Positions 9,463 to 18,930 are shown, numbered from the stretch's first letter. The stretch: 64,000 nt of DNA from Anabaena lutea FACHB-196 (GCF_014698305.1 NZ_JACJST010000012.1:111058-175057); one strand, 5' to 3'. Notes: generated by a model from the letters alone, not told the origin. Translations and numbers: made by a program.

Positions 9463-9656
9463 GAATCCTCTAAAAATTCTTTAGCTTTTTGGCGAAGTTC
9501 CGCATAGGTAAAATCACCTCTATTATTGAAAGTTCCTCCATGACCAAGTTTCTTTTCCTGCTCTAGAAATGAACCAAACTCTTTCCTTAATTCGGCTGAC
9601 ATCCGAAATTCTTTAGCAATTGAATCAACCTGTTTAAGATCATCTTTTTTACCCAT
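9459..9656 (-). CDS. Small unknown protein; resembles a polymorphic-toxin C-terminal tip
   Basis: The protein has 65 highly charged residues. The segment RKEFGSFLEQEKKLGHGG followed by FTYAELRQKAKEFLE looks like the short helical end often found at the C terminus of large polymorphic-toxin or RHS-type proteins, here encoded as a free-standing gene. There is no signal peptide. It is first of a two-gene unit whose second gene overlaps by four bases. Function is not known; it could also be a small DNA-binding or antitoxin-like protein. Confidence 0.6.
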   Translation of the reverse strand: MGKKDDLKQVDSIAKEFRMSAELRKEFGSFLEQEKKLGHGGTFNNRGDFTYAELRQKAKEFLEDS

Positions 9657-9755
9657 AAATATAGAGAAACCCTGATTTTATATTTTAACATCAAAATATC
9701 ACAATTTGTCTGAATCAGGATTTCCAGAATTTAAGGATTGACAGGATAAGAAATG

Positions 9756-9815
9756 TCCCCAACTTCTGTAATAAATTGATGATATGAATAACAAAATATG
9801 GCTAGAAGTTGGGGA
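9756..9815 (-). terminator. Long stem-loop downstream of putA
   Basis: TCCCCAACTTCT (9756-9767) is perfectly complementary to AGAAGTTGGGGA (9804-9815), giving a 12-bp stem around a 36-base AT-rich loop. It begins 18 bases past the putA stop on the minus strand. The large loop is unusual for an intrinsic terminator; it may instead be a small palindromic repeat. Confidence 0.55.
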
Positions 9816-9833
9816 TCTGGTTATATCATCTAG

Positions 9834-12800
9834 TTACTCCGCACCCTCAATAGGTGCAAAACCTTGACGTTGGATGTTTTCTGTGATATGGCGCGGTTCT
9901 AAGAACTGCAAAAGATAATCAGGCCCTCCAGCTTTGGAACCCACACCAGAAAGCTTAAACCCACCAAACGGTTGACGAGAAACTATCGCCCCGGTAATAT
10001 TCCGGTTAATGTATAAATTCCCAACCTCAAACTCAGCTTGCGCTTGTTCAATGTGGGAAGGTGTACGAGAATAAAGTCCGCCCGTCAAAGCGTAATTGGT
10101 ACCGTTAGCAACTTCTAAAGCTTCCTGAAAATCTTGAACTCTAATTACCGCTAAGACAGGGCCAAATATTTCCTGCTGTGCGATTACCCCATTTGCAGGA
10201 ACTTCCGAAAAAATCACGGGACCGATAAAATAACCTTGGGTTGGTGCGGGTAATTCCAAAGCCACTTTTGCTTCTTCTTTCCCTTTTTGAATATACTCCA
10301 GAATGCGATCGCGCGAATTAGCATCAATCACCGGACCAACTTGAGTACTGGGTAATTCCGTTTCCCCGATATTTAAAGATTTCGTCGCTTCCACCAACCT
10401 TTCGACAAAAGCATCATAAATCGGTTCGAGAACAATTACCCGTGAACAAGCAGAACATTTTTGACCACTATAACCAAAAGCCGATTGAACAACTCCAACC
10501 ACAGCCTGGTCTAAATCAGCACTTTCATCAACAATGATGGCATTCTTCCCACCCATCTCCGCAATTACCTTCTTGAGATGCTTTTGACCAGGTTTGAGAA
10601 TTGCAGCTTCTGCATAAATTCTACATCCTACTTCTTGAGAACCAGTAAAAGCAATCACATGAGTATCAGGATGATTAACCAAATAAGCACCGACTTGAGA
10701 ACCCTTACCGGGGACGTATTGAAAAACACCTTTAGGTATTCCGGCTTCTATCAGGATTTCTGTAAATTTAGCAGTAATTACAGAAGAAGTTTCCGCAGGT
10801 TTAAGTAAAGTACAATTCCCAGAAACCAAAGCCGCAACAGTCATACCGCAAGCAATAGCCAAAGGAAAATTCCACGGAGAAATCACAACAGCGATTCCTT
10901 TCGGTTGATAAATATAACGATTGGTTTCACCAACAACGTCATAAATTACACCTTTATCCAGCCGTTCCATTTCCTCAGCGTAATAAAGACAAAAATCAAT
11001 TGCTTCCGAAACTTCCGCGTCAGCTTCCTTAACAGGTTTCCCTACCTCCAAAACTATCCAAGCCGAAAGTTCAGCGCGTCGTTCCTCCATTAACTCCCCA
11101 GCTTGACGCAAAATATCAGCACGTTGTTTAACCGGAGTTTTCTTCCAAGCAGGAAAAGCAGCTTTAGCAAACTTCATTGCTTCCTCAGCTTGTTCAACAC
11201 TCAGAAGTCCAATTTTCCCAACCACCTCACTAAACCGAGAAGGATTAAGAGAATCAACAAACGTGGTTGTATTTACATATTCCCCATTCAAAAAAGGTAA
11301 ATAAGTTTTCCCCAACTCTTGACGCACACCCTCAAAAGCTAAACGCGACTTCTTCCTTCTTTCCTCCTCCGCAAAATCCGTATCAGCAACACCAACAAAA
11401 CCTTCCTTTTCCTCTCTGCGACTCTGCGCGACGGACACTTTGCACAAGTCGGGAGACCCGCCCACGCAAGTGTCCTCCTCTGCGTGAGCTACAATTGGAG
11501 GTGCTAACAACTCCTCAATTGGACGATTTTCTAAATTTTGACGTAAAAACGAACTATTCGCGGTATTTTCCAATAAACGCCGAATTAAATAAGCCATTCC
11601 GGGGAGAAGTTCACCGTAGGGACAATAAACCCGGACGCGATAACCCTTATCTACCAAAGCTTTAGCTATTTTATCACCCATGCCGTAAAGAACTTGCATT
11701 TCAAAACGACGACGGGGAACTTGGAGACTTTCAGCAATAGCTATAGCGCGAGATTGCGATCGCACATTATGACTTCCTATGGCAGAATAAACATATTGAT
11801 GATTTTCTAACAATAGCTGGGTAATCGTTTCAAAATTGGCATCTGTGGCGACTTTATCATTATAAACTGGCTGTGGCCAATGCTTTTGGACAGATTTGAT
11901 AGTTTCTTGATCCCAATACGCACCTTTAACCAAGCGAATAGTCAGAGGATAACCCCGCTGTTTTAACCAAGCAATGATATCTTTCGCATCTTGTTCACTA
12001 TCACGCAGATATGCTTGAATAGTGATGCCAATATCTGTACGTTGACGAAATTCTTCTTCCAGTAAAAGCTTTTTGAGAATATTGAAAGTGATATCTTTGT
12101 AGGCGTATTGTTCCATATCAAAATGGACTGCCGCACCTAATTCTTTAGCACGACGTAGTAAAATACGAATGCGATCGCTCACCCGTTCCTCACTACCTTG
12201 AGCATCTAAAGGATCAAACTGGGAATAAAACGCCGTTAACTTCACAGAAACCTGCACTTTCGGGATATTTTCCCCGTCAGCTTCATCAATAGCCGGAATT
12301 TTCCCCCAATTTTTTGATGCTTCCACCAATTGCTGCATCAATTCCAAGTATCTTTCTAAATAAGACTGCGCTTCTGTTTCCGTAATTACCGCTTCACCAA
12401 GTAAATCAATGGTGAAAGCCATTTTATCTTTTCGCAGTCTCTCAACGGTTTTGATGACCTGCTTAATATTTTCGCCAGAAATATACTTGTGTGCTAAAGT
12501 TTCTACAGCCGTTCCCACAGTTGTCGCAGCTACCTGTGCGGGCATAGAATCAGGGTTAGCAAAGTTTAAGATTCCCTTCAAAGCTGCGGGTAATTCTACG
12601 GACTCATCACCCAAATATGCTTGTAAATGGGACGCAATTTCTGATTTACTATGTAAAGCTGGTAAAGTATCTATGAACCGAAATAATTGTACCCGTAAAC
12701 CGGGATTACTCATAGCCCAGTCGAGTAATTTATCATCCCAGCGCATTTGATCCCGTAAAGCAGCCAAAAATGAGCGATTTTCTTGGGTAGCTGCAAGAAC

Positions 12801-12860
12801 CTGTTTAGCAATTTCTTGGGTTTTCGCTTCGTATGTACTATTTTCTACTTGTAATACCAT
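9834..12860 (-). CDS. putA: Bifunctional proline dehydrogenase / L-glutamate gamma-semialdehyde dehydrogenase
   Basis: The enzyme oxidises proline to pyrroline-5-carboxylate with FAD and then to glutamate with NAD+. The protein has 1008 residues. The N-terminal half (about 150-440) is the proline dehydrogenase barrel (KLTAFYSQFDP, RLVKGAYWDQE, RRRFEMQVLYGMGD). The C-terminal half (about 520-990) is the aldehyde dehydrogenase: NFPLAIACG, EMGGKNAIIVDESAD and the catalytic Cys in GYSGQKCSACSR. There is no N-terminal ribbon-helix-helix domain, so it should not autoregulate as in E. coli. The linker between the two enzymes contains a foreign-looking stretch from about residues 458-488 that matches intergenic repeat sequence. 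Confidence 0.95.
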   Translation of the reverse strand: MVLQVENSTYEAKTQEIAKQVLAATQENRSFLAALRDQMRWDDKLLDWAMSNPGLRVQLFRFIDTLPALHSKSEIASHLQAYLGDESVELPAALKGILNFANPDSMPAQVAATTVGTAVETLAHKYISGENIKQVIKTVERLRKDKMAFTIDLLGEAVITETEAQSYLERYLELMQQLVEASKNWGKIPAIDEADGENIPKVQVSVKLTAFYSQFDPLDAQGSEERVSDRIRILLRRAKELGAAVHFDMEQYAYKDITFNILKKLLLEEEFRQRTDIGITIQAYLRDSEQDAKDIIAWLKQRGYPLTIRLVKGAYWDQETIKSVQKHWPQPVYNDKVATDANFETITQLLLENHQYVYSAIGSHNVRSQSRAIAIAESLQVPRRRFEMQVLYGMGDKIAKALVDKGYRVRVYCPYGELLPGMAYLIRRLLENTANSSFLRQNLENRPIEELLAPPIVAHAEEDTCVGGSPDLCKVSVAQSRREEKEGFVGVADTDFAEEERRKKSRLAFEGVRQELGKTYLPFLNGEYVNTTTFVDSLNPSRFSEVVGKIGLLSVEQAEEAMKFAKAAFPAWKKTPVKQRADILRQAGELMEERRAELSAWIVLEVGKPVKEADAEVSEAIDFCLYYAEEMERLDKGVIYDVVGETNRYIYQPKGIAVVISPWNFPLAIACGMTVAALVSGNCTLLKPAETSSVITAKFTEILIEAGIPKGVFQYVPGKGSQVGAYLVNHPDTHVIAFTGSQEVGCRIYAEAAILKPGQKHLKKVIAEMGGKNAIIVDESADLDQAVVGVVQSAFGYSGQKCSACSRVIVLEPIYDAFVERLVEATKSLNIGETELPSTQVGPVIDANSRDRILEYIQKGKEEAKVALELPAPTQGYFIGPVIFSEVPANGVIAQQEIFGPVLAVIRVQDFQEALEVANGTNYALTGGLYSRTPSHIEQAQAEFEVGNLYINRNITGAIVSRQPFGGFKLSGVGSKAGGPDYLLQFLEPRHITENIQRQGFAPIEGAE
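11400..11490 (-). repeat. Repeat-derived insert inside putA
   Basis: This GC-richer stretch contains TCTCTGCGACTCTGCGCGA, a self-complementary portion (ACACTTGCGTGGGC against GCCCACGCAAGTGT-like sequence) and CCTCTGCGTGAG. TCTGCG-type motifs like these otherwise occur in spacers, for example at 50765-50800. In the protein it encodes a Cys-containing, low-complexity linker (about residues 458-488). The reading frame is kept. Confidence 0.6.
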
Positions 12861-12890
12861 AAGTTTTATTATTGTTGGTAATTTTAACTC

Positions 12891-12911
12891 TCACCTGTCA
12901 CCTGTCACCTG
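12891..12911. repeat. Three tandem TCACCTG heptamers upstream of putA
   Basis: TCACCTG is repeated three times exactly, 31 bases before the putA start codon; two further copies lie at about 26094-26107. This fits the STRR heptamer class of heterocystous cyanobacteria. The 12861-13009 spacer also holds the divergent promoters of putA and the lipoprotein gene, but no clear promoter boxes could be picked out. Confidence 0.75.
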
Positions 12912-13009
12912 TCCCCCATTTTGGAGTAATGTTGACTGATGGTGTAAAAATTGATTACGGTGTCATTTCTAACTGAGTTAGCGCCATTTTGTAAACTTTC
13001 CTAGTAGTT

Positions 13010-14038
13010 TTGAATGTGGTTGTATTGAATATCTGGAAAAACTTGGCTTTAGTATCTTTGGGGATAGCTATAGTCTGCTTAGGAGGTTGTACAAAAAAGC
13101 CGACCAATACACAATTGGAAGTATGGCTCAAAGAAGCAAGCGATCGCAATGCGGAGATTCTAGCAGATAAAGCCAAAAAGAACCCACAGCGTCAGTGGAA
13201 TTTAGTTATTCAAGGTGAGACAGCAAATGGTAAATCGGAAACCTTAGGTTGGACGGAGTTGCTTAAATTAGCTACAACCAATATCAATACCATTGATGCA
13301 AATAACATTGTTAATCCAAATCAAGTCTTTAAATTTCAAGGAATACCCGTATCTACACTGCTAAAAAACTTTGGTATTCCACCGGGAGTGACAGAAATAA
13401 CTTTTGTGTGCTACGACGCTTATCAAGTAACAGTAAAAATAGAAGACTTACTCACTTACCCAATTATTTTAGCACTTGCCAAAGATAATAAACCAATTCA
13501 GCGTGACCAAGGTGGTCCCATTTATTTAATCTTTCCCTATACTAAGTATCCCCAAATCAAACAAAAATATAATGAAGGATTTTGGGCTTTTTATGTAACT
13601 CATGTTATCTTTGGTACAGAGAAGCCATTAGTGCGTGTAGGTGAAAGTGAACTCAATTTAGCCGATCTTGATAAATTACCACAAGTTACCCTGAACCAAA
13701 ATGTTGGTTATCGCGTCTGGTGGCCTAGTAGCAAAGTTAAATTACATGGTGTCAGAGTAAAAGATGTGCTTTCTTTAGCTGGAATAAAACCTCAAAGTTC
13801 TGTAGTTGTAACTGGGAAACCAGAAATTTACCGTAAAAGTTCTGAAGCGATAAAATTAGCACCTACGGAGATACGCGACTGCAATATCATTTTAGCAACT
13901 AGATGGGGTGAAAATAAACAGCCGATTTTAGCAAAAATGGGTGGTCCTGTGACTCTGGCCATTGGTGATGATTGTCAAAGCCAAACTAAAAATCAACGCT
14001 GGGTGACTTTTGTTGAAGAGTTAACTCCACAACTATGA
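13010..14038 (+). CDS. Lipoprotein with two oxidoreductase-molybdopterin-like domains
   Basis: The product has up to 342 residues. A hydrophobic leader ends in the lipobox LGGC (Cys27), so the protein should be lipid-anchored. The remainder falls into two related halves (about 55-200 and 205-342); each has a hydrophobic strand plus a short-loop pattern seen in the sulfite-oxidase-type molybdopterin-binding fold (FKFQGIPVSTLLKNFGIPPG and KVKLHGVRVKDVLSLAGIKP; GGPIYLIFPY and GGPVTLAIGD). The Cys that binds molybdenum in true sulfite oxidases is not evident, so it may bind a ligand without catalysis. The start is uncertain: TTG 13010, GTG 13016 and TTG 13025 are possible. The stop overlaps the cyclase start by four bases. 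Confidence 0.72.
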   Translation: MNVVVLNIWKNLALVSLGIAIVCLGGCTKKPTNTQLEVWLKEASDRNAEILADKAKKNPQRQWNLVIQGETANGKSETLGWTELLKLATTNINTIDANNIVNPNQVFKFQGIPVSTLLKNFGIPPGVTEITFVCYDAYQVTVKIEDLLTYPIILALAKDNKPIQRDQGGPIYLIFPYTKYPQIKQKYNEGFWAFYVTHVIFGTEKPLVRVGESELNLADLDKLPQVTLNQNVGYRVWWPSSKVKLHGVRVKDVLSLAGIKPQSSVVVTGKPEIYRKSSEAIKLAPTEIRDCNIILATRWGENKQPILAKMGGPVTLAIGDDCQSQTKNQRWVTFVEELTPQL

Positions 14039-15510
14039 AAATTTTTACTTTTCGTTCTATTCGTACCCAAATCATGGCTTCTACCACCTTGCTAATTCTT
14101 GGTTTGATTGGTGCGATAGTTGCGGTTTGGGTAAGAAGTGAAAATACCCTCTACCGTCAAGAAAAGTTGAATGATACTAAAAGTATGACTAAGATCCTCA
14201 GTTATACATACTCTAACGAATTATCGGAAGAAAATTGGAGTCAAATCCGCTTAAACATAGAATTGATATTGCGTGAAAATGAAGATTTTGTCTATGTCTT
14301 TGTCTCTGATAATCGTCAAGACAATCAAATTGCAGCTGCTTTTCCTAGCGAATATCAAAATCAGTACATTCCCAATATTGTCCCCTTCAGTGTTACCAAT
14401 AATGCATTAAAATCTTCTGAACAAACTCGGATCATAGAAACATTTATCCTCCAAGATGTTTATTTTGCAGATAAATTACGGATTAAACGCGGTGAACCGA
14501 TAATTGAAGTAGCTTCAGATATTCGCACACCAACTGGTAATAAAAAACTTGGGGTTTTACGCATTGGTTTATCTCTGCAAAAAGTAGATCGTGCTGTTGC
14601 GAATGCAGTCAATCAGGCTTTGATAGTTGGTTCTGTGGGACTTGCTGTAGGTTGGGTGTGCGCCTATATCCTAGCACAACATTTGAGTGATCCTGTCCGG
14701 CGGTTACAGTCCAGTGTAGCTCAAATTGCTGGGGGCGATTTACAACATCGTGCAGACATTCATAATCGTGGGGATGAAATTGGTGCATTGGCAAATTCCT
14801 TTAATGAAATGTCTGCAATATTGCAAATCTCTTTTAGTAAATTGCAAAAAACATTAGAATCATTTGAGAAATTTGTACCAGATAAATTTGTTTCTGTCAT
14901 TGCCCCCCAAGGAATAGAAAATATTCAAGTCGGTATGGCTTCAACCCGAAAGATGACAATTTTATTCTGTGATATTCGGGGTTATACTTCTATGTCTGAA
15001 GCAATGGCACCGATAGAAATATTTACCTTTTTAAATGACTATTTAGCTTGTATGGGAAAAGCCATCGATGAAGCAGGGGGATTTATTGATAAATATATCG
15101 GTGATGCCATCATGGCATTATTTGATGATGATGCTACAGACTGCGCCCTCAAAGCAGCAATTTTGATGCAAAAGGCTTTAGATAAGTTTAATTATGAGCG
15201 ATTGCAAAAAAATTTACCAAAAATTGTCGTTGGCATCGGCATTCATCGTGGTACAGTCATCATGGGTACAGTAGGTTTTACGTCCCGCATTGATTCCACA
15301 GTCATTGGTGATGCAGTCAATGTTGCTTCTCGCATTGAAGGACTAACAAAGCAATATGAATGTGAAATTTTGTTAACGGAATCAGTAGTTAAAAGCTTAT
15401 GCCATCCAGAATTATTTTGTCTCAGGCTAGTAGATGAATCAGTGAAAGTTAAAGGCAAAGATGCTGCTATATCTATTTATGAACTACTAGTACCGCTTTC
15501 TCGGAATTAA
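14035..15510 (+). CDS. Membrane class III adenylate/guanylate cyclase with HAMP domain
   Basis: The protein has 491 residues: a transmembrane helix at about 12-30, an extracytoplasmic sensor region of about 160 residues, a second helix at about 190-212, a HAMP linker and a C-terminal class III cyclase domain (about 300-470). Metal-binding aspartates are in LFCDIRGYTSMSE and YIGDAIMALFDDD. The Lys in FIDKYIGDAIM and the VIGDAVNVASRIEG motif favour ATP as the substrate, hence cAMP. The ATG overlaps the TGA of the lipoprotein gene, so both are made together, and the lipoprotein may feed the sensor domain. The last codons come from a shared 30-base repeat (15487-15516). Confidence 0.9.
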   Translation: MKIFTFRSIRTQIMASTTLLILGLIGAIVAVWVRSENTLYRQEKLNDTKSMTKILSYTYSNELSEENWSQIRLNIELILRENEDFVYVFVSDNRQDNQIAAAFPSEYQNQYIPNIVPFSVTNNALKSSEQTRIIETFILQDVYFADKLRIKRGEPIIEVASDIRTPTGNKKLGVLRIGLSLQKVDRAVANAVNQALIVGSVGLAVGWVCAYILAQHLSDPVRRLQSSVAQIAGGDLQHRADIHNRGDEIGALANSFNEMSAILQISFSKLQKTLESFEKFVPDKFVSVIAPQGIENIQVGMASTRKMTILFCDIRGYTSMSEAMAPIEIFTFLNDYLACMGKAIDEAGGFIDKYIGDAIMALFDDDATDCALKAAILMQKALDKFNYERLQKNLPKIVVGIGIHRGTVIMGTVGFTSRIDSTVIGDAVNVASRIEGLTKQYECEILLTESVVKSLCHPELFCLRLVDESVKVKGKDAAISIYELLVPLSRN

Positions 15511-15516
15511 AAATTA
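15487..15516 (+). repeat. 30-base repeat covering the cyclase stop codon
   Basis: The stretch beginning CTAGTACCGCTTTCTCGG is identical to 30993-31022, which covers the 3' end of an unrelated membrane protein gene. In each gene it is read in a different frame and provides the last codons or the stop. Both are followed by AAAAATTA-type tandem repeats. Confidence 0.85.
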
Positions 15517-15634
15517 GAAATTAAAAATTAGAAATTAAATAACCCATAAATTAAGGGCTTGTATCATAATTTTTTAGTGATAAGTATTCAAACTGACACG
15601 ATATTACTATTACTTCCTGAATTCTCCTGTAATT

Positions 15635-16303
15635 ATGCTTACAGAAAATCTCACCCTGATTTTATTTTCTCACTGGCAGCAAACAATCCAATCCTTCGAT
15701 GTTAACTACTTAGCAGCACATCAAGCTTTCAATCATCTAGTTACAGCTTATTCTAGCTCCAATCGCCATTACCACACACTGGAACACATTTATTACATCC
15801 TTAACACTATTAATACTTTGCAAATTTACGCCCAAGATTTGCCCTCTGTCCAACTTGCAGCCTGGTTTCATGATGTAGTGTATGACACTCAAGCTCAAGA
15901 TAACGAAGAAAAAAGCGCTGATTATGCGGAACAGATGCTGAAGAATTTAGGGATTTTACCTAATAAGATTACTAAAGTCAAAAGTTTGATTTTAAACACC
16001 AAAAACCACAAAGCAGATAATTTAGATAGCCAGGTTCTCATTGATGCAGATTTAGGGATTTTGGCTACTGAACCAGTCACTTATCAAAAATATGCCCAAG
16101 CCATTCGCCAAGAATACGCATGGGTATCAGAGGCAGACTACATCATAGGTCGTCAGCAGGTTTTAGAAAGATTTTTGCAGCGGCAACGGATCTACTTTAC
16201 ACCTTTGATGTTGGAAGTGGCTGAAGCATCGGCTCGTTTGAATATTCAGGTAGAAATTGATACCCTAATAAAAACTACTGGGTCTAGCTTTCAGTTAACA
16301 TAA
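15635..16303 (+). CDS. HD-superfamily metal-dependent phosphohydrolase-like protein
   Basis: The protein has 222 residues. RHYHTLEHIYYIL provides the first metal-binding His cluster and AAWFHDVVYD the HD dyad; a later Asp in VLIDADLGILA completes a typical HD-domain metal site. Proteins of this form (the COG4339-type set) are widespread but their substrate is unknown; some homologues carry an odd name borrowed from a neurotransmitter receptor, which has no meaning here. It follows the cyclase gene by 124 bases on the same strand and converges with the cpc cluster. Confidence 0.8.
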   Translation: MLTENLTLILFSHWQQTIQSFDVNYLAAHQAFNHLVTAYSSSNRHYHTLEHIYYILNTINTLQIYAQDLPSVQLAAWFHDVVYDTQAQDNEEKSADYAEQMLKNLGILPNKITKVKSLILNTKNHKADNLDSQVLIDADLGILATEPVTYQKYAQAIRQEYAWVSEADYIIGRQQVLERFLQRQRIYFTPLMLEVAEASARLNIQVEIDTLIKTTGSSFQLT

Positions 16304-16390
16304 CGCTTGGGTAACAGAAAACCTGCAAACCTGTCGTCACATCAACGCAAAAACCAGACCCAGTATGAAATCTTAGCAGACTATCAATTC

Positions 16391-17152
16391 TTAGCGTCTA
16401 CCGCGATAAGGAACTGCATTCAGGTAATCAATGTCATATGCAGATAGCTTTTGTGCGTAATTACCCTTACCAGACAGTGATGCAGCCATATCCGCATATT
16501 TGCCTGGATCGCCTTCTGCCATGCGCTTTTCTTTAGCTTTGCGGGTGTAGTATTTTTCCAAAGTAAAGCGCCAGTCGGTTGTGACTGTACCTGCTGTTTC
16601 TTGGAAGTCTTCACCGTAGCGAGGTGTGACTAAGTTGTAGGGACGACCTTCTCCACGCTTGCGCTGGTAAGGTACAGTGTTGTCACCAAAGCTGCTGGTA
16701 TACTCTTCGCTGTCTACTAAAGCATCAACAAAGCCGCTAAAACCTTTTGTACCAATGACAATTGACCAAGCAATTTCTTCAGCTTTGTTGTAAGCAGAAC
16801 GACCCAAAAGGCGCTTGAGGGTGATGTCTACTAGACGATAGTTGTTATTAACGGATACAACTAAACGATAGAAAGCCTCAGATTTAGCTAAACCCCGGAT
16901 GAAGTCTCGCACAGAGAGAGAGCCGTTTTTCAGCTGAGATTCTAGGGTTTTTTGACGGTTAAACTTGAGAATTTCATGTTCGCTGAAAACTTGGCGATAA
17001 CCAGCCCAAATGATGCTTTGAATATCAGTGTAAGAACTAATATCTTCTACACGGTAGATATATGGAGTATCTTCATTTAGGTCAGAAGCACCGAAACTGC
17101 TAACACGGTGATTTTGAGTGGTAGGTTTGTATTGAAGTAATGGCAGTGCCAT
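16391..17152 (-). CDS. cpcG4: Phycobilisome rod-core linker CpcG (CpcG4-like)
   Basis: The 253-residue linker attaches phycocyanin rods to the allophycocyanin core of the phycobilisome on the thylakoid surface. The conserved PBS linker domain occupies residues about 20-180 ([62 protein letters not shown]). The tail ends [11 protein letters not shown] and has no hydrophobic anchor. Its length equals that of Anabaena CpcG4 as I recall it (253 residues). AAGAGGAATA just upstream of ATG 17152 is a good ribosome site. It is the last gene of the cpc transcript. Confidence 0.93.
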   Translation of the reverse strand: MALPLLQYKPTTQNHRVSSFGASDLNEDTPYIYRVEDISSYTDIQSIIWAGYRQVFSEHEILKFNRQKTLESQLKNGSLSVRDFIRGLAKSEAFYRLVVSVNNNYRLVDITLKRLLGRSAYNKAEEIAWSIVIGTKGFSGFVDALVDSEEYTSSFGDNTVPYQRKRGEGRPYNLVTPRYGEDFQETAGTVTTDWRFTLEKYYTRKAKEKRMAEGDPGKYADMAASLSGKGNYAQKLSAYDIDYLNAVPYRGRR

Positions 17153-17274
17153 GCTGCGTTATTCCTCTTATTAACAAATTAAACTTTGAAAACTGAAAGA
17201 GGCTTGATTACTCAGATTCCTCATTCACGCTTTATCTATTTTCCCGCATTAGGTTACACACCTATTTCCCAGAT

Positions 17275-18018
17275 TTAGCGCACAGGAAAACTAGCGCTGG
17301 GACTGACGGAAACTGGAATACCTTGGGGCTTGGTTTCCCTGCTGGTATCGGGAATTTTAATGTTCGCAGTACTAACTGGTGTGTGGGTGACAGTTCTAAT
17401 GCTGACGGAATTAGCCATTTTGAAGAAGTCTTGGATACTTCCTGGCTTGTAGCGTGCATCTTCTAGCTTGTCGCGCCAGTAGTTCGCATAGCGGGGTGTG
17501 ACCAAATTGAAAGGTCTATCTTTATAGCGTCGCCGTTGGTAGGGAATAATATTCTCACCAAAGCTGCTTTGATATTCTTCAGAATCTAGTAAAGCATCAA
17601 CAAAGCCGCCCCAACCAACGGTAGCAATTTTGATTGACCAAGCAATTTCTTCATCTTTGTTGTAAGGCGCACGTCCTAACAACCGCTTGAGACCAATTTC
17701 AACCAAGCGATAGTTGGAGTTGCTCTGAATTACTAAACTTTGGAAGGCTTCAGACTTAGCCAAACCTCGGATAAAGTCCCGCACCGTGATGGCTTTATTC
17801 TTTACCTGAGATTCTAAATTAATCTGACGGTAGAATTTCAGGATGACGTGTTCGCTGAACAACTGCCGATAAGCCGCCCATATTAATTCTTCAACTTCGC
17901 CACCCGCAGCATAGTCTTCTATGCGGTAAATTCTGGGGGTGTCATCGTTGGGAACTTCGTAACCAGAAACACGCTGGTTTTGTGAACTGGGTTTATATTC
18001 TAGTAAAGGTATTGCCAT
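17275..18018 (-). CDS. cpcG2: Phycobilisome rod-core linker CpcG (CpcG2-like)
   Basis: This 247-residue rod-core linker has the PBS linker domain ([67 protein letters not shown]) and a Ser/Pro-rich C-terminal arm with IPDTSRE and ending ASFPVR. No hydrophobic C-terminal segment is present, so it is core-attached and not a membrane-anchoring CpcL. The length agrees with Anabaena CpcG2 as I recall it. It lies 72 bases after cpcG1; the next 122 bases before cpcG4 hold no gene, where Anabaena has cpcG3. Confidence 0.93.
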   Translation of the reverse strand: MAIPLLEYKPSSQNQRVSGYEVPNDDTPRIYRIEDYAAGGEVEELIWAAYRQLFSEHVILKFYRQINLESQVKNKAITVRDFIRGLAKSEAFQSLVIQSNSNYRLVEIGLKRLLGRAPYNKDEEIAWSIKIATVGWGGFVDALLDSEEYQSSFGENIIPYQRRRYKDRPFNLVTPRYANYWRDKLEDARYKPGSIQDFFKMANSVSIRTVTHTPVSTANIKIPDTSRETKPQGIPVSVSPSASFPVR

Positions 18019-18090
18019 ATTTCAGGGGTGTTGTGATTTGTGAGTTGTCAGCCGTCAATTATTCTTTAGTAATGATTAACGACCAATGAC

Positions 18091-18930
18091 CTAATTCCTC
18101 TGGGTTCCAGGTATGTAACGATAGGGTAGGGCAACTGCTACAGCTTTGATAGTTGGTTGCTCTGTACCTATTTCGCGGGTGGTATCGGGAATTTCCAGGG
18201 TTGTGATTTGGGAAGTAACCGAGGCAATTGTGCGCTGATAGTTACGTTCATTGGGGATAATTGTTCCTGCCATTGCAAAGAAGTTAGCAGGAATTGCCTT
18301 CCGAATATCTTCTGTGGTTAAAGATCCTGAAGTACGAGCGCTGTAGAAAGAACGACCAGCCAGTCCCAGGATGTTTTGGGTATCGCGCCAGTAGGCATTA
18401 TAGCGGGGATTGACTAGGTTAAACGGTCTTGAACCGTAGCGGCGACGTTGAAAAGGTACGATGTCATTACCAAAGTTTTCTAGGTACTCGTCAGAGTCTA
18501 ACAAGGCATCAATAAAACCATGTAGTCCCTTGGTGGCAATCACAATTGACCAAGCAATTTCTTCGTCTTTGTTGTAGGCAGCCCTTCCTAAAAACCGCTT
18601 TAAGATGATATCCACTAAGCGGTAGTTAGAGTTGAGGTCTGCTATTTGAGTACGGAATACTTCTGACTTACCCAAGCCCCGAATAAAATCCCGAACGTTA
18701 ATTGCCCGATTTCGCATTTGCGATTCTAAAAAGCTTTGGCGATTGCTCTTTAAAATTAGGTGTTCGCTGAAAATCTGCCGATATGCTGCCCAGATGATGC
18801 TGTCAATATCTGTATCTGAGGTGGCATTATCCAAGCGGTAAATAGTTGGAGTGTCTTCGTTGGGAACTTCGTAGCCATCTACCCGCTGGTTTTGCGAGGA
18901 AGGTGAATATTCTAGCAGTGGTATTGACAT
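18091..18930 (-). CDS. cpcG1: Phycobilisome rod-core linker CpcG1
   Basis: This 279-residue rod-core linker has a PBS linker domain ([52 protein letters not shown]) and a long C-terminal arm containing IPDTTREIGTEQ and ending YIPGTQRN, expected to seat in the allophycocyanin core. Its length matches Anabaena CpcG1 as I recall it. It is the first of three paralogous linker genes in tandem, following cpcF by 110 bases. The shared N-terminal motifs show the three arose by tandem duplication and then diverged mainly in the C-terminal arms. Confidence 0.94.
   Translation of the reverse strand: MSIPLLEYSPSSQNQRVDGYEVPNEDTPTIYRLDNATSDTDIDSIIWAAYRQIFSEHLILKSNRQSFLESQMRNRAINVRDFIRGLGKSEVFRTQIADLNSNYRLVDIILKRFLGRAAYNKDEEIAWSIVIATKGLHGFIDALLDSDEYLENFGNDIVPFQRRRYGSRPFNLVNPRYNAYWRDTQNILGLAGRSFYSARTSGSLTTEDIRKAIPANFFAMAGTIIPNERNYQRTIASVTSQITTLEIPDTTREIGTEQPTIKAVAVALPYRYIPGTQRN

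Noticed and set aside
12955..13176. Minus-strand frame opposite the lipoprotein gene start
   Set aside because: The plus-strand frame has a clear lipobox and a coupled downstream gene; the opposite frame is a shadow.
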